The notes beneath the pieces were generated by a model. That model was not told the DNA's origin, did no database searches, and was given only the letters and a program-made list of their open reading frames with translations. Shown here in pieces: positions 1 through 8,271 of a DNA stretch of 47,499 nt. The stretch lies in assembly GCA_964650385.1 (NCBI GenBank), contig CAZYTP010000011.1, forward strand, positions 1-47,499. The letters run 5' to 3'. The DNA is from JAUSPI01 sp964650385. Lineage in GTDB: Bacteria; Desulfobacterota; Syntrophia; Syntrophales; JADFWA01. Position 1 is the first letter of the stretch, and each line of letters opens with the position of its first letter. Made by a program: the position numbers and the translations under genes.

Positions 1-96
1 AAATACCATAAAAAAGGATCGTCGGTTGTACCCCTTCCGCGCACCTCGCCAATACTCTATTTCAATGGACAATGTAACCATGTGAAATATGATGTG

Positions 97-230
97 TTTG
101 TAAAAAGTCTCCTCAGCTTGTCATTTCGAGTGAAACGAGAAATCTTTAAAACATAACACACTGAAGAGATAAGATTTCTCCCTGTGGTCGAAATGACATA
201 TTTGTTGAATTTCACTTTTTACGAAGCTGT
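97..230. repeat. MITE-like inverted-repeat element, copy 1
   Basis: The outer ends TTTGTAAAAAGTCT (97-110) and ACTTTTTACGAAGCTGT (214-230) are inverted relative to each other. Inside, TGTCATTTCGA (119-129) pairs with TCGAAATGACA (188-198), and GAGAAATCTT (137-146) pairs with AAGATTTCTC (171-180). The same end sequence recurs near 32.6 kb and 34.3 kb. It has no coding content; the short minus-strand reading frame across it is part of the palindrome. It is probably a non-autonomous mobile element or an extragenic palindromic repeat. Confidence 0.7.
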
Positions 231-259
231 GAAACATAAATCGTTCCGGGACTAAAGTC

Positions 260-288
260 TTGATACGATCGGGATAAAGTGTTAAACT
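260..288 (+). promoter_or_regulatory. Candidate sigma-70 promoter of the LolA-like/ABC operon
   Basis: TTGATA (260-265) is separated by 17 bp from TAAACT (283-288), 65 bp before the operon's first start codon. The match to consensus is 5/6 and 4/6. Nothing else supports it. Confidence 0.35.
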
Positions 289-352
289 AAGGAAATTCTT
301 TGATAATCTCTTCACATATCATTCAGAAAGCATTTCTTTGGAGGATGTCGGC

Positions 353-1114
353 ATGATAAGAAAAACTATCTTATATGTTTCGCTGTGTATAATCTTTTCA
401 GGTATTACGGGAGCAAATACACATGCTCAGGATGCTCAGTCAGTGGTAAATGAGAGTTTTAAATATATGCGCGGTAAAACGTCTGGTTCCACTATAGAAA
501 TGACCATTCATCGCCCGGACTGGCAGAGAAAGATGACAATTAAAGTCTGGACCAAGGGAGAACAAGAAAGCATATTCTGGATCACTGCCCCCCCCAAGGA
601 TAGAGGTAACGGCACACTTAAGAAAAAAAATGAGATGTGGATGTACAATCCCAAAGTCAACAGAATAATCAAGCTTCCGCCATCTATGATGTCTCAGGCC
701 TGGCAGGGATCGGACTTTTCCAACAACGATCTTTCAAAAACCGACAGCCTTATAAACGATTATACCCATACGATTGTCGGGACAGAAGTTCATGAAGGAA
801 AAAAAGTGTACCTGATCAAATCGATGCCGAAACCGGAAGCGCCTGTAATATGGGGTATGCAGGAACTCAAGATCAGGGAAGACAATATTTTTCTTGAACA
901 GGCATTTTTTGATGAGGATCTCCAGCCGGTAAAGACAATGACCACTTCCAAAATACAGATGATGGGGGGCAAGCTTTTCCCCGTAATATGGAAGATGCAG
1001 AAAAACGGTGTTAAGGATGAGTATACCCTTGTAGAATACATGAAGATTTCATTTGATAAAAACTTGCCGAACAGGTTATTTGCCCTCTCATCATTGAGGA
1101 CACCGACGAGGTAG
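353..1114 (+). CDS. LolA-like outer membrane lipoprotein-sorting protein
   Basis: A periplasmic protein of 253 residues. The first 25 or so residues (MIRKTILYV then a hydrophobic run ending THAQ) are a Sec signal peptide. The body has the look of the LolA-like fold annotated as outer membrane lipoprotein-sorting protein, with the typical central segment MSQAWQGSDFSNNDL. Proteins of this fold carry lipid or acyl chains in a hydrophobic half-barrel. An upstream TTG at 338 is possible, but GGAGG (340-344) sits just before ATG 353, so 353 is preferred. It is the first gene of an operon, 10 bp before the first permease, so it is probably the periplasmic partner of that ABC transporter. The cargo is unknown. 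Confidence 0.85.
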   Translation: MIRKTILYVSLCIIFSGITGANTHAQDAQSVVNESFKYMRGKTSGSTIEMTIHRPDWQRKMTIKVWTKGEQESIFWITAPPKDRGNGTLKKKNEMWMYNPKVNRIIKLPPSMMSQAWQGSDFSNNDLSKTDSLINDYTHTIVGTEVHEGKKVYLIKSMPKPEAPVIWGMQELKIREDNIFLEQAFFDEDLQPVKTMTTSKIQMMGGKLFPVIWKMQKNGVKDEYTLVEYMKISFDKNLPNRLFALSSLRTPTR

Positions 1115-1124
1115 TTAAAACCCT

Positions 1125-2363
1125 ATGTCCATAGATTTTAAAATGGCATGGCGCAATATCTGGCGCAACCCGAGGCGGTCAATTTTAACGATATCCGCCA
1201 TCGCGTTTGCCTGTTTATTGCTCGTCTTCATGCTCTCATGGCAATTCGGTTCGTATGACACCATGATAAATTCGGCTGTAAAGATTCATACCGGGCATCT
1301 TCAGGTACAGGCCAAAGGGTACAATGATAAAAGAAGTATCCGCATGGTTGTTCCCGATCCAGAGGCAATAGGCGGTTTCCTCGATACGCTACCGGAAGTG
1401 GCCGCCTACACATACAGGACAAACGCTTTTTCGCTGGTCTCTTCCAAAGACAGAACGTATGGAGTTGTCGTTGTTGGGATCGATCCGGAGAAGGAAGCCA
1501 GGGTTTCTACTATCAAAGAGTTAATTCGTAAGGGAAAATACCTCTCTGAGAAAGATACAGACCAGGCCATTGTCGGAAATCTTCTCGCAAAAAACCTGAA
1601 CGTAGACATAGGTGACGAACTGGTCGTGCTGGGTCAGGGGAGAGACGGTTCTGTTGCGGCCACCGTGGTAAAGGTGAAAGGTATTTACCGTTCCGGCCAG
1701 AAAGATTTTGACAGGTCTTCCATCCAGATTCCCCTCAAAAACTTTCAGGACGTATATTATATGCGTGGAGCGGTTCACGAGGTCGTGGTTCTCGGCAAAT
1801 CGTTAGATGATGTAAAAAGCATACAAGAGGCCGCTACGGCAGATATCAATAATACGGACAAGAAAGACCATCTTGTGGCTCTTGACTGGACAGAACTGAT
1901 GCCCGGCCTGGTACAAGCTATCCAGATGGATCTCTATAGCGGGTTCATTTTTTACTTAATTCTGATTATTGTCGTTGCTTTCAGCATTTTAAATACTTTC
2001 CTGATGTCGGTCTTTGAACGGATGAAAGAGTTTGGTGTTCTTATGGCAATTGGAACTACACCGGGACGTTTGACCAAGCTTCTCCTGATTGAATCGATAA
2101 CCATGACACTGGTGGGAATCGTTTTTGGTATTATACTCGGGATATTGGTCACCTGGTATTTTCAAGTTCACGGACTTGTTATTTCGGGAACTTCGGACAT
2201 AATGAGCCAGTTCGGAATGCCCGACAGAATATTTCCAAGGCTTTCAGTTAGTTCAGTATTGATCGGGCCCGGGGCCGTACTTGTTATTACCTCGTTAACT
2301 GCACTTTACCCGGCACTCAAGGTAAGGCGTATTGTGCCGGTGGAGGCAATGACGGCAGTGTGA
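1125..2363 (+). CDS. ABC transporter permease, FtsX/LolC-E/MacB type (first copy)
   Basis: An inner-membrane permease of 412 residues. It has one N-terminal membrane helix (about 17-40), a large periplasmic MacB-core-like domain (about 41-270), then three C-terminal helices (about 272-300, 325-350, 375-405) with the FtsX-type segment ERMKEFGVLMAIGT. This layout is that of LolC/E and MacB, which extract lipids or lipoproteins, or act as mechanotransmitters, rather than import solutes. The N terminus WRNIWRNPRR is repeated in the next permease, so the pair are paralogues and probably form a heterodimer driven by the ATPase at 3775. It follows the LolA-like gene by 10 bp. Confidence 0.9.
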   Translation: MSIDFKMAWRNIWRNPRRSILTISAIAFACLLLVFMLSWQFGSYDTMINSAVKIHTGHLQVQAKGYNDKRSIRMVVPDPEAIGGFLDTLPEVAAYTYRTNAFSLVSSKDRTYGVVVVGIDPEKEARVSTIKELIRKGKYLSEKDTDQAIVGNLLAKNLNVDIGDELVVLGQGRDGSVAATVVKVKGIYRSGQKDFDRSSIQIPLKNFQDVYYMRGAVHEVVVLGKSLDDVKSIQEAATADINNTDKKDHLVALDWTELMPGLVQAIQMDLYSGFIFYLILIIVVAFSILNTFLMSVFERMKEFGVLMAIGTTPGRLTKLLLIESITMTLVGIVFGIILGILVTWYFQVHGLVISGTSDIMSQFGMPDRIFPRLSVSSVLIGPGAVLVITSLTALYPALKVRRIVPVEAMTAV

Positions 2364-2372
2364 GGAGTAGAA

Positions 2373-2420
2373 GTGAAGCTCCCCGTCCACAGGGCAGGGC
2401 TTGCGGACGCTCCCGGTCAG
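2373..2420 (-). repeat. GC-rich hairpin repeat, copy 1 (intra-operon)
   Basis: On the minus strand this reads CTGACCGGGAGCG, then a CCGCAAGCCC...GGGGAGCTTCAC stem-loop. It matches copies at 14.0, 20.2 and 42.3 kb. It sits between the two permease genes, inside an operon, so any hairpin must be tolerated or must modulate expression of the downstream genes. Confidence 0.75.
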
Positions 2421-2470
2421 TACATAGAACGAAAAGAGAAAAATAAATTCTGAATTCTTGAGGTTTATCT

Positions 2471-3694
2471 ATGTTTTTCCGCTTAGGATGGCGAAATATC
2501 TGGCGAAACCCGAGACGAACGGCAGTTATAATGACCGCTATCATTATCGGGGTCTGGAGTATGATCTTTCTCGGTGCGCTCATGAGAGGAATTTCCGACG
2601 AGATGGTCCGAAACGGTATAGCCACCCTGACAGGACACGTCCAGGTACATCATAAAGGGTACCTAAATGATCCCGTAATAGAAAACAGTATGGCCAATCC
2701 ACAACAGGTGGAAACCGTTATAAAGAAAGTGCTTCCGGCCGGTTCCCAGTGGACATCCAGAGTGCGAGTCAATGCGGTTGTCAGTAATGCGCGGCACACA
2801 GCGGGTGTTACCTTTGTGGGCATAGACCCCTCTCGGGAAGCAAAAGTTTCATTTATAGGCGGGGCAGTCGCCGAAGGGCGTTACCTCAAGCCGGATGATA
2901 AATATGGGATCGTTGTCGGTAAAGCTCTCGTGGACAAGTTTGAAACAAAAATGGGCCGTAAAATACTTGTCATGTCTCAGGATACGGAACGAACAATTGC
3001 TTCTCGATCATTTCGTATTGTGGGGATCTTCAGATCCGAAATGAAAGCGACAGAAAAACAATACGTTTTTGTTACCGGGACAGCGGCACAGGATATGCTC
3101 AAGATGAAAAACGCAATTTCTGAAATCTCCGTTTTACTGCCCGACAGCAAAGAGGTCAGCTTGGTAACGGATTCATTGCGAAAGTCTCTGCCTTCGGCCG
3201 ATTATGAAGTTCAGACATGGCAAGAACTGTTACCTCTGATTACTGCCTATTTGAGCATTTATGACGGGTTTATCCATATATGGTTTGTCGTCGTGTTCAT
3301 CGCCATGGGTTTTGGTATTGTCAACACTACTCTGATGGCGGTCTTCGAGCGGATACGGGAGTTTGGCCTCTTGAAGTCATTAGGAATGAAGCCCTGGTGG
3401 GTTATCAAAGAAGTCCTCGTTGAATCATTTTTCATCCTGCTGATCGGCATGATTATTGGAAATCTCTTCAGTTTCCTGAGTGTTATTGCTCTTTCCGGCA
3501 CCGGAATTGATCTGTCTTCTCTTGCTGCAGGGTCCGAATTTTTCGGTATTGCCAAGGTAATTTATCCAGCACTTCATTTGAAGGACGTAATCGGTGCCAA
3601 TCTTGTCGTGTTTGTTCTGGGACTCGTTGTGAGTATTTATCCGGCGGTAAAAGCCGCCCGGTTCACTCCGATAGAAGCACTGGCACACACCTGA
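2471..3694 (+). CDS. ABC transporter permease, FtsX/LolC-E/MacB type (second copy)
   Basis: A 407-residue paralogue of the upstream permease with the same layout: N-terminal helix after the WRNIWRNPRR motif, a periplasmic domain of about 230 residues, and three C-terminal helices including the segment ERIREFGLLKSLGM. GAGG (about 2459-2462) provides the ribosome binding site. It lies 107 bp after the first permease, and that gap holds a hairpin repeat. It ends 80 bp before the ATPase gene. With that permease it probably forms the membrane core of a Lol- or MacB-like transporter. Its substrate cannot be read from sequence. Confidence 0.9.
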   Translation: MFFRLGWRNIWRNPRRTAVIMTAIIIGVWSMIFLGALMRGISDEMVRNGIATLTGHVQVHHKGYLNDPVIENSMANPQQVETVIKKVLPAGSQWTSRVRVNAVVSNARHTAGVTFVGIDPSREAKVSFIGGAVAEGRYLKPDDKYGIVVGKALVDKFETKMGRKILVMSQDTERTIASRSFRIVGIFRSEMKATEKQYVFVTGTAAQDMLKMKNAISEISVLLPDSKEVSLVTDSLRKSLPSADYEVQTWQELLPLITAYLSIYDGFIHIWFVVVFIAMGFGIVNTTLMAVFERIREFGLLKSLGMKPWWVIKEVLVESFFILLIGMIIGNLFSFLSVIALSGTGIDLSSLAAGSEFFGIAKVIYPALHLKDVIGANLVVFVLGLVVSIYPAVKAARFTPIEALAHT

Positions 3695-3774
3695 CAGAGA
3701 TTTATGACAGGCAACTACAAGCGCATCAATTGTTAAATTAACAAAAACCATGGAAACTTCTACAGGAGACAACC

Positions 3775-4461
3775 ATGAACATTGTGGAATGCACAGACGT
3801 TAAAAAAACATACCGGCAGGGCAAGATGGAAGTCAAAGCTCTTAACGGTGTGAGTCTTGCCATACAGGAAGGAGGGTTTGTCGCTCTGGCAGGCCCCTCC
3901 GGTTCGGGTAAGACCACCATGCTGAATATTATCGGCGGACTGGATTCTGCTGATTCGGGCAGTATTAAAGTTAATGGTAACCTCCTGGGGGAAATGACCC
4001 AGTCTGAACTGGCAGATATGCGTCTGCACAATGTAGGTTTTGTATTTCAGGCCTATAATCTTATACCCGTACTGTCTGCTCTGGAAAACGTCGAATTCGT
4101 CATGCTGCTCCAGAGTGTGCCGGCAAATGAGCGGCGGGAACGGGCAAAAGCCATGCTCGATGATGTAGGATTGGCCGGTATGCATAATCGTCGACCAGCA
4201 GAACTGTCAGGCGGACAACAGCAACGCGTGGCTGTGGCGAGAGCTATCGTATCTGATCCGTCTATTGTTCTGGCAGATGAACCGACAGCCAACCTTGATT
4301 CCAAGACAGGAAAAGGCCTGCTGGAGATGATGCGAAAAATGAACGAGGAGAAAAACGTTACCTTTATTTTTTCCACCCATGATCAGATGGTTATGGATTA
4401 TGCACGCCGCTTGATTCATATCAGGGATGGTCAGGTGGCTGGTGATACAAAGAAAAAATGA
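3775..4461 (+). CDS. ABC transporter ATP-binding protein, LolD/MacB type
   Basis: A 228-residue cytoplasmic ATPase with all signature elements: Walker A GPSGSGKTT (residues 40-48), Q-loop (VFQAYNLIP), signature LSGGQQQRVAVARA, Walker B IVLADEPTANLD, and switch histidine STHDQ. Length and motifs are those of the LolD/MacB branch that pairs with FtsX-fold permeases. AGGAGA lies 6 bp before the start. It completes a transporter with the two upstream permeases. The presence of a LolA-like protein and an outer-membrane barrel in the same operon points to transport between the two membranes. Confidence 0.93.
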   Translation: MNIVECTDVKKTYRQGKMEVKALNGVSLAIQEGGFVALAGPSGSGKTTMLNIIGGLDSADSGSIKVNGNLLGEMTQSELADMRLHNVGFVFQAYNLIPVLSALENVEFVMLLQSVPANERRERAKAMLDDVGLAGMHNRRPAELSGGQQQRVAVARAIVSDPSIVLADEPTANLDSKTGKGLLEMMRKMNEEKNVTFIFSTHDQMVMDYARRLIHIRDGQVAGDTKKK

Positions 4462-4537
4462 CAAGGAATCAGAAGGCAGGAGCCAGAATTCAGAATGACT
4501 GATGTAATAGATGATGTCTCCTGATTTTCGAATATGA

Positions 4538-5920
4538 ATGGTTGTGAGTATGCAAACGTCAAAATTGTTCGTTCTTCTCCCTTTCATTGTTTTAATCTTC
4601 ATCATACACGTTCCTTCGTGGGCTGCACACCATGAAACAGCTCATAATACGAAAGGCAGAGCAGAAAACCATCTGTCATCGGATGCTTCCCTATATGCGT
4701 CCGTTGATAAAGAATGGGGGGGACATGTAAAAGTCCGGGGAAGTGTTTTGTTTCCCGATAATGAATCGTGTTGTAAGGAAGTGGGCACCGGGCCATACTA
4801 TGACGGCCGCACAGAGGTACGCCTCAAAAGCAAGCTTTCTTACGGTGAGGCGGTGGATTTTGTTACTCATTATGAGGCTGTTTTTTCAGGCGGTGACACA
4901 CGGCGGAAAGAGAAAGCCCTCGAGCGCCTTTACCCCGACGTTTTTGGGAGCGGCTTATACACGAGCAGGTCCATGAGCGACAAACGGCGTCTCATGGACC
5001 TGACAAAAACAATCGATGAAGATGACAACTATATTTCCTATCATCGCATCGACAGGCTGTATATGACGCTAATGCCTGAATGGGGCAGTATCCGTATCGG
5101 GAGGCAGGCCATCACCTGGGGAAACGGCATGTTGTTTAACCCTATGGATCTTTTCAATCCATTTGCTCCATCAGACATTGAGCGCGAGTACAAAGTCGGC
5201 GATGACATGGCGGCCGTCCAGTTCTCTTCGGACACAATAGGAGATTTACAGTTTCTATATGTAGCCCGGCGTGAACCTGACACCGGAGATGTAGAATGGA
5301 GTCAATCGTCTCTGGCAGGAAAGCTCCATATTGCCCGGGACGTTACCGAATTTGATATAATGGCCGCAAAGCATTACAAAGACGCTGTGGCTGGCTTCGG
5401 TAGCAGAGGATATCTTGGAGATACTGCCTGGCGATTTGATGCCACCTGGACATTCCTTGATGAAAACAGTACGAAAAACGATTATCTCTCCCTTGTCGCC
5501 AATATTGACTATTCCTGGGTATGGTTGAAAAAAAATTTTTACGGATATGTGGAATATTTTTTTAACGGTTTATGTCACAACCGGTATACGGAAGAATACA
5601 GTAATTCGATCATCACCGAGCGTATCAACCGCGGAGAGCTATTCACACTGGGCCGACATTACCTGTCCGGTCATATCAAGGTGGAATTACACCCTTTATT
5701 TGCCATATACTTAACGGCAATCAACAATGTGGAAGACCCCTCGGGATCACTTCAGCCCCGGGCGGTCTGGGATATGACGCAAAACACCCAGCTCACGCTC
5801 GGAGGCAACATTTATTACGGTGGAGAAGATACGGAATACGGTGGTTTCACCATACCTGATACGAGTTTGCGGAGTGAACCATCCGACAGTGCCTTCATCT
5901 GGTTGAGTTACTATTTCTAA
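4538..5920 (+). CDS. Outer-membrane beta-barrel protein of the LolA-like/ABC operon
   Basis: A 460-residue exported protein. The N terminus (MQTSKLFVLLPFIVLIFIIH, cleavage near SWA/AH) is a signal peptide. The rest is rich in alternating aromatic strands and ends in the aromatic residues SYYF, the usual C-terminal signature of outer-membrane barrels. The segment IRIGRQAITWGNGMLFNPMDLFNPF resembles DUF1302/alginate-export-like porins. ATG 4538 and ATG 4550 are both possible; neither has a strong ribosome site, and 4550 gives the cleaner signal peptide. It lies 76 bp after the ATPase gene, so it is probably the outer-membrane exit or acceptor for the same cargo. The family assignment is tentative. 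Confidence 0.75.
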   Translation: MVVSMQTSKLFVLLPFIVLIFIIHVPSWAAHHETAHNTKGRAENHLSSDASLYASVDKEWGGHVKVRGSVLFPDNESCCKEVGTGPYYDGRTEVRLKSKLSYGEAVDFVTHYEAVFSGGDTRRKEKALERLYPDVFGSGLYTSRSMSDKRRLMDLTKTIDEDDNYISYHRIDRLYMTLMPEWGSIRIGRQAITWGNGMLFNPMDLFNPFAPSDIEREYKVGDDMAAVQFSSDTIGDLQFLYVARREPDTGDVEWSQSSLAGKLHIARDVTEFDIMAAKHYKDAVAGFGSRGYLGDTAWRFDATWTFLDENSTKNDYLSLVANIDYSWVWLKKNFYGYVEYFFNGLCHNRYTEEYSNSIITERINRGELFTLGRHYLSGHIKVELHPLFAIYLTAINNVEDPSGSLQPRAVWDMTQNTQLTLGGNIYYGGEDTEYGGFTIPDTSLRSEPSDSAFIWLSYYF

Positions 5921-5945
5921 AGGACAGAAGAAAAAATCCCGGAGC

Positions 5946-5974
5946 TTGACACGCCGCTTCATTTTGTGTATTTC
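5946..5974 (+). promoter_or_regulatory. Candidate promoter upstream of the sirtuin gene
   Basis: TTGACA (5946-5951), a 17-bp spacer and TATTTC (5969-5974) lie 128 bp before the sirtuin start and just past the end of the barrel gene. The -35 is perfect and the -10 weak. Confidence 0.35.
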
Positions 5975-6101
5975 CAAAGACAGAAACACAGTCCCACCAA
6001 TACGTTTCAAAACAATCGATTAACTTTGCCGGGCAGGCATGTCACAGAGAGAAGAGAAACCTGACTTTTTATTGTCTCATCCATATTAAGTGAGAATTTA
6101 A

Positions 6102-6881
6102 ATGAAAAACGACTATCTGAATACAAAAATCAGTCTGGTATCAGACATGATCATAGAATCGAGAACACTGGTAGTATTTACCGGGGCAGGAATCAGTACT
6201 GAATCAGGCATACCCGACTTTCGCAGCCCCGGAGGAATCTGGAGCAGATTTGATCCAAGCGATTTCACCATAGAAAAATTCCTACACAGTCCTGAAACGC
6301 GAGAAAAGCAGTGGCACATTCTTGTTGAAAGCGGTCTTATAGTAAATGCGGAACCGAATCCGGCTCATCTGTCCATTGCCGAGCTAGAAAAACTCAATAA
6401 ATTGGACTGCGTTATTACCCAAAACATAGACAACCTTCACCAGGAAGCAGGAAATTCTCCCGAAAAGGTGATAGAATTACACGGCAACATGAATTTCGTA
6501 GTGTGTACAGGGTGCAATGAACGCTATCCCATGGAAGATATTGTGCAGCGTTTGAAAAAAGAAGAGAAGGTTCCCGATTGCGAAAAATGTGCAGGAATTT
6601 TGAAACCGGACGTTATTCTTTTCGGTGAGGCATTACCGGAAGAAGCTCTGCAAAAAGCCATATACCATTCCTCCAATTGTGACCTTTTCATTGCAATCGG
6701 TTCTTCTCTTGCTGTTTTTCCTGCCGCCTATATGCCTGTACATGCCAAAGATGGAGGCGCTAAGCTTGTCATAATAAATATCGGAAGTACCGTGTACGAC
6801 AGCAGAGCAGATATACTCATCGATGGCAAGGCCGGTGAAACAATGGAAAGTATACTGAAGAATGTCAAGGAGAAACTTTAA
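6102..6881 (+). CDS. cobB: NAD-dependent protein deacylase, Sir2 family
   Basis: A 259-residue sirtuin. Visible motifs are the NAD-binding GAGISTESGIPDFR (about 28-41), TQNIDNLH (about 106-113), the catalytic histidine in ELHGNM, and four zinc cysteines in two pairs (CTGC and CEKC). The C-terminal Rossmann part has IAIGSSLAVFPA and IINIG. All catalytic positions look intact. The family removes acetyl or longer acyl groups from lysines using NAD, giving nicotinamide and O-acyl-ADP-ribose. In anaerobes handling acyl-CoAs this often counteracts spontaneous acylation (general knowledge). It lies 35 bp before the beta-helix gene. Its substrate range cannot be predicted. Confidence 0.92.
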   Translation: MKNDYLNTKISLVSDMIIESRTLVVFTGAGISTESGIPDFRSPGGIWSRFDPSDFTIEKFLHSPETREKQWHILVESGLIVNAEPNPAHLSIAELEKLNKLDCVITQNIDNLHQEAGNSPEKVIELHGNMNFVVCTGCNERYPMEDIVQRLKKEEKVPDCEKCAGILKPDVILFGEALPEEALQKAIYHSSNCDLFIAIGSSLAVFPAAYMPVHAKDGGAKLVIINIGSTVYDSRADILIDGKAGETMESILKNVKEKL

Positions 6882-6916
6882 CGGCTTTGTAAAAAATCCA
6901 CATGGGGAGATAGTCA

Positions 6917-8173
6917 ATGAAAATGGAAGCAGAATTTCCGGACAGGGTAATCGAGTTGATGCGAAAAGGGGTAAATATCCCGACCCCCTTCTCCGTTGAA
7001 ATCGGAAAAGAGGTGGATGTTGACAGGATTTCAGGAAACAACGTCACTCTTCATAGCGGAACCAGGATATACGGCGCAAAAACCCTCATCTGTTCCGGAA
7101 CAAAACTGGGAGATGAATCACCGGTTACGATCGTTGACTGCCAGATTGGCCCTGAGGTGGAACTCAAGGGTGGATTTTTTAAAGAAACTGTTTTACTGGA
7201 AAAAGCAAATATGGCATCCGGCGCTCATGTCAGGGAATGCTGTATTCTTGAGGAACAGTCCAATGGGGCACACACTGTCGGATTAAAACAGACCATTCTT
7301 TTCCCCTTTGTAACACTTGGCAGTTTAATAAACTTCTGCGATTGTTTCATGGCCGGAGGTACTGATCAAACAAATCACAGCGAGGTAGGGAGCTCCTACA
7401 TACATTTTAATTACACACCGAATCAGGATAAAGCAACTGCTTCTCTGATCGGAGACGTTCCCAGGGGTGTCATGCTAAACCAGCCCCCTATCTTCCTCGG
7501 AGGACAGGGAGGAATGGTAGGCCCGGCGAGGATTGCTTATGGCACGATTATAGCCGCGGGAACTATATGTCGAGAGGATTGTCCCGAAGGGAATAAACTT
7601 TTGACCGGAAGTAATGATATACCCTCTGAGGAAGAGTTTGAAACAGGTTTTTACAGAGACGTTAAAAGGAAAGTTAATAACAACATCTGCTATTTAGCCA
7701 ATCTGCTTGCCCTCAGGCAGTGGTATATCCATGTTCGCCGGCTTTTCTTTCAAACTGATGAATTTGGCCCGGAACTTTATTCCGGGGCATTGGAAAAGCT
7801 AAACCTGTCAATCAATGAAAGATTGACAGGTTTCCGGGTTCTTTCCGAAAAAATGGAAAAATCGATTAAAATTGGTGATAGAAGATTCAGCGGGCCCGAA
7901 TGGGAAATTCTATCCAGACAGAAAAGAGAACTGGTCGAAAACTGGCCGAAACTGGAAGAATGTTTTACTGGAGGATATGAGGAGGAAATTGACCTCAAAA
8001 ACAAATCTTCCTTTATTCAGATTATCCCTGACAGACCGGGAGAATTCTCCGATTACATAAATTTTATTAAAGGGTTGGATTCCGAGAATTCATCCATCGG
8101 TACGACCTGGCTCCAGGCCATAGTAACCCATACAATAAGCAGGGCGCTTCAAACCATCCCTTCACACAAATAA
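6917..8173 (+). CDS. Left-handed beta-helix protein, UDP-GlcNAc pyrophosphorylase-like
   Basis: A 418-residue soluble protein. Residues about 25-235 show hexapeptide-type left-handed beta-helix repeats, with segments such as VTIVDCQIGPEVELKGG, FVTLGSLINFCD and RIAYGTIIAAGTICRED. The C-terminal half is helical and unlike known nucleotidyltransferase domains. Similar proteins are usually annotated as UDP-N-acetylglucosamine pyrophosphorylase, but no N-terminal GlmU-type Rossmann domain or LxxGxGTRM motif is present, so a true pyrophosphorylase activity is doubtful. GGGGAG lies about 10 bp before ATG 6917. It probably shares a transcript with the sirtuin gene. Whether it links to GlmM at 14.1-15.5 kb is speculation. 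Confidence 0.65.
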   Translation: MKMEAEFPDRVIELMRKGVNIPTPFSVEIGKEVDVDRISGNNVTLHSGTRIYGAKTLICSGTKLGDESPVTIVDCQIGPEVELKGGFFKETVLLEKANMASGAHVRECCILEEQSNGAHTVGLKQTILFPFVTLGSLINFCDCFMAGGTDQTNHSEVGSSYIHFNYTPNQDKATASLIGDVPRGVMLNQPPIFLGGQGGMVGPARIAYGTIIAAGTICREDCPEGNKLLTGSNDIPSEEEFETGFYRDVKRKVNNNICYLANLLALRQWYIHVRRLFFQTDEFGPELYSGALEKLNLSINERLTGFRVLSEKMEKSIKIGDRRFSGPEWEILSRQKRELVENWPKLEECFTGGYEEEIDLKNKSSFIQIIPDRPGEFSDYINFIKGLDSENSSIGTTWLQAIVTHTISRALQTIPSHK

Positions 8174-8271
8174 AACCTAACTACCCAGGAGTCATCCACA
8201 AAACTCCTTTTTATGGAAGATATTATAAATACAGGACAACGTTCCAAAACATTGAAGATAAAGGAGATATG

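Noticed and set aside
121..315. Minus-strand reading frame of 64 codons
   Set aside because: It lies across the MITE-like inverted repeat; there is no ribosome site and no protein-like composition.
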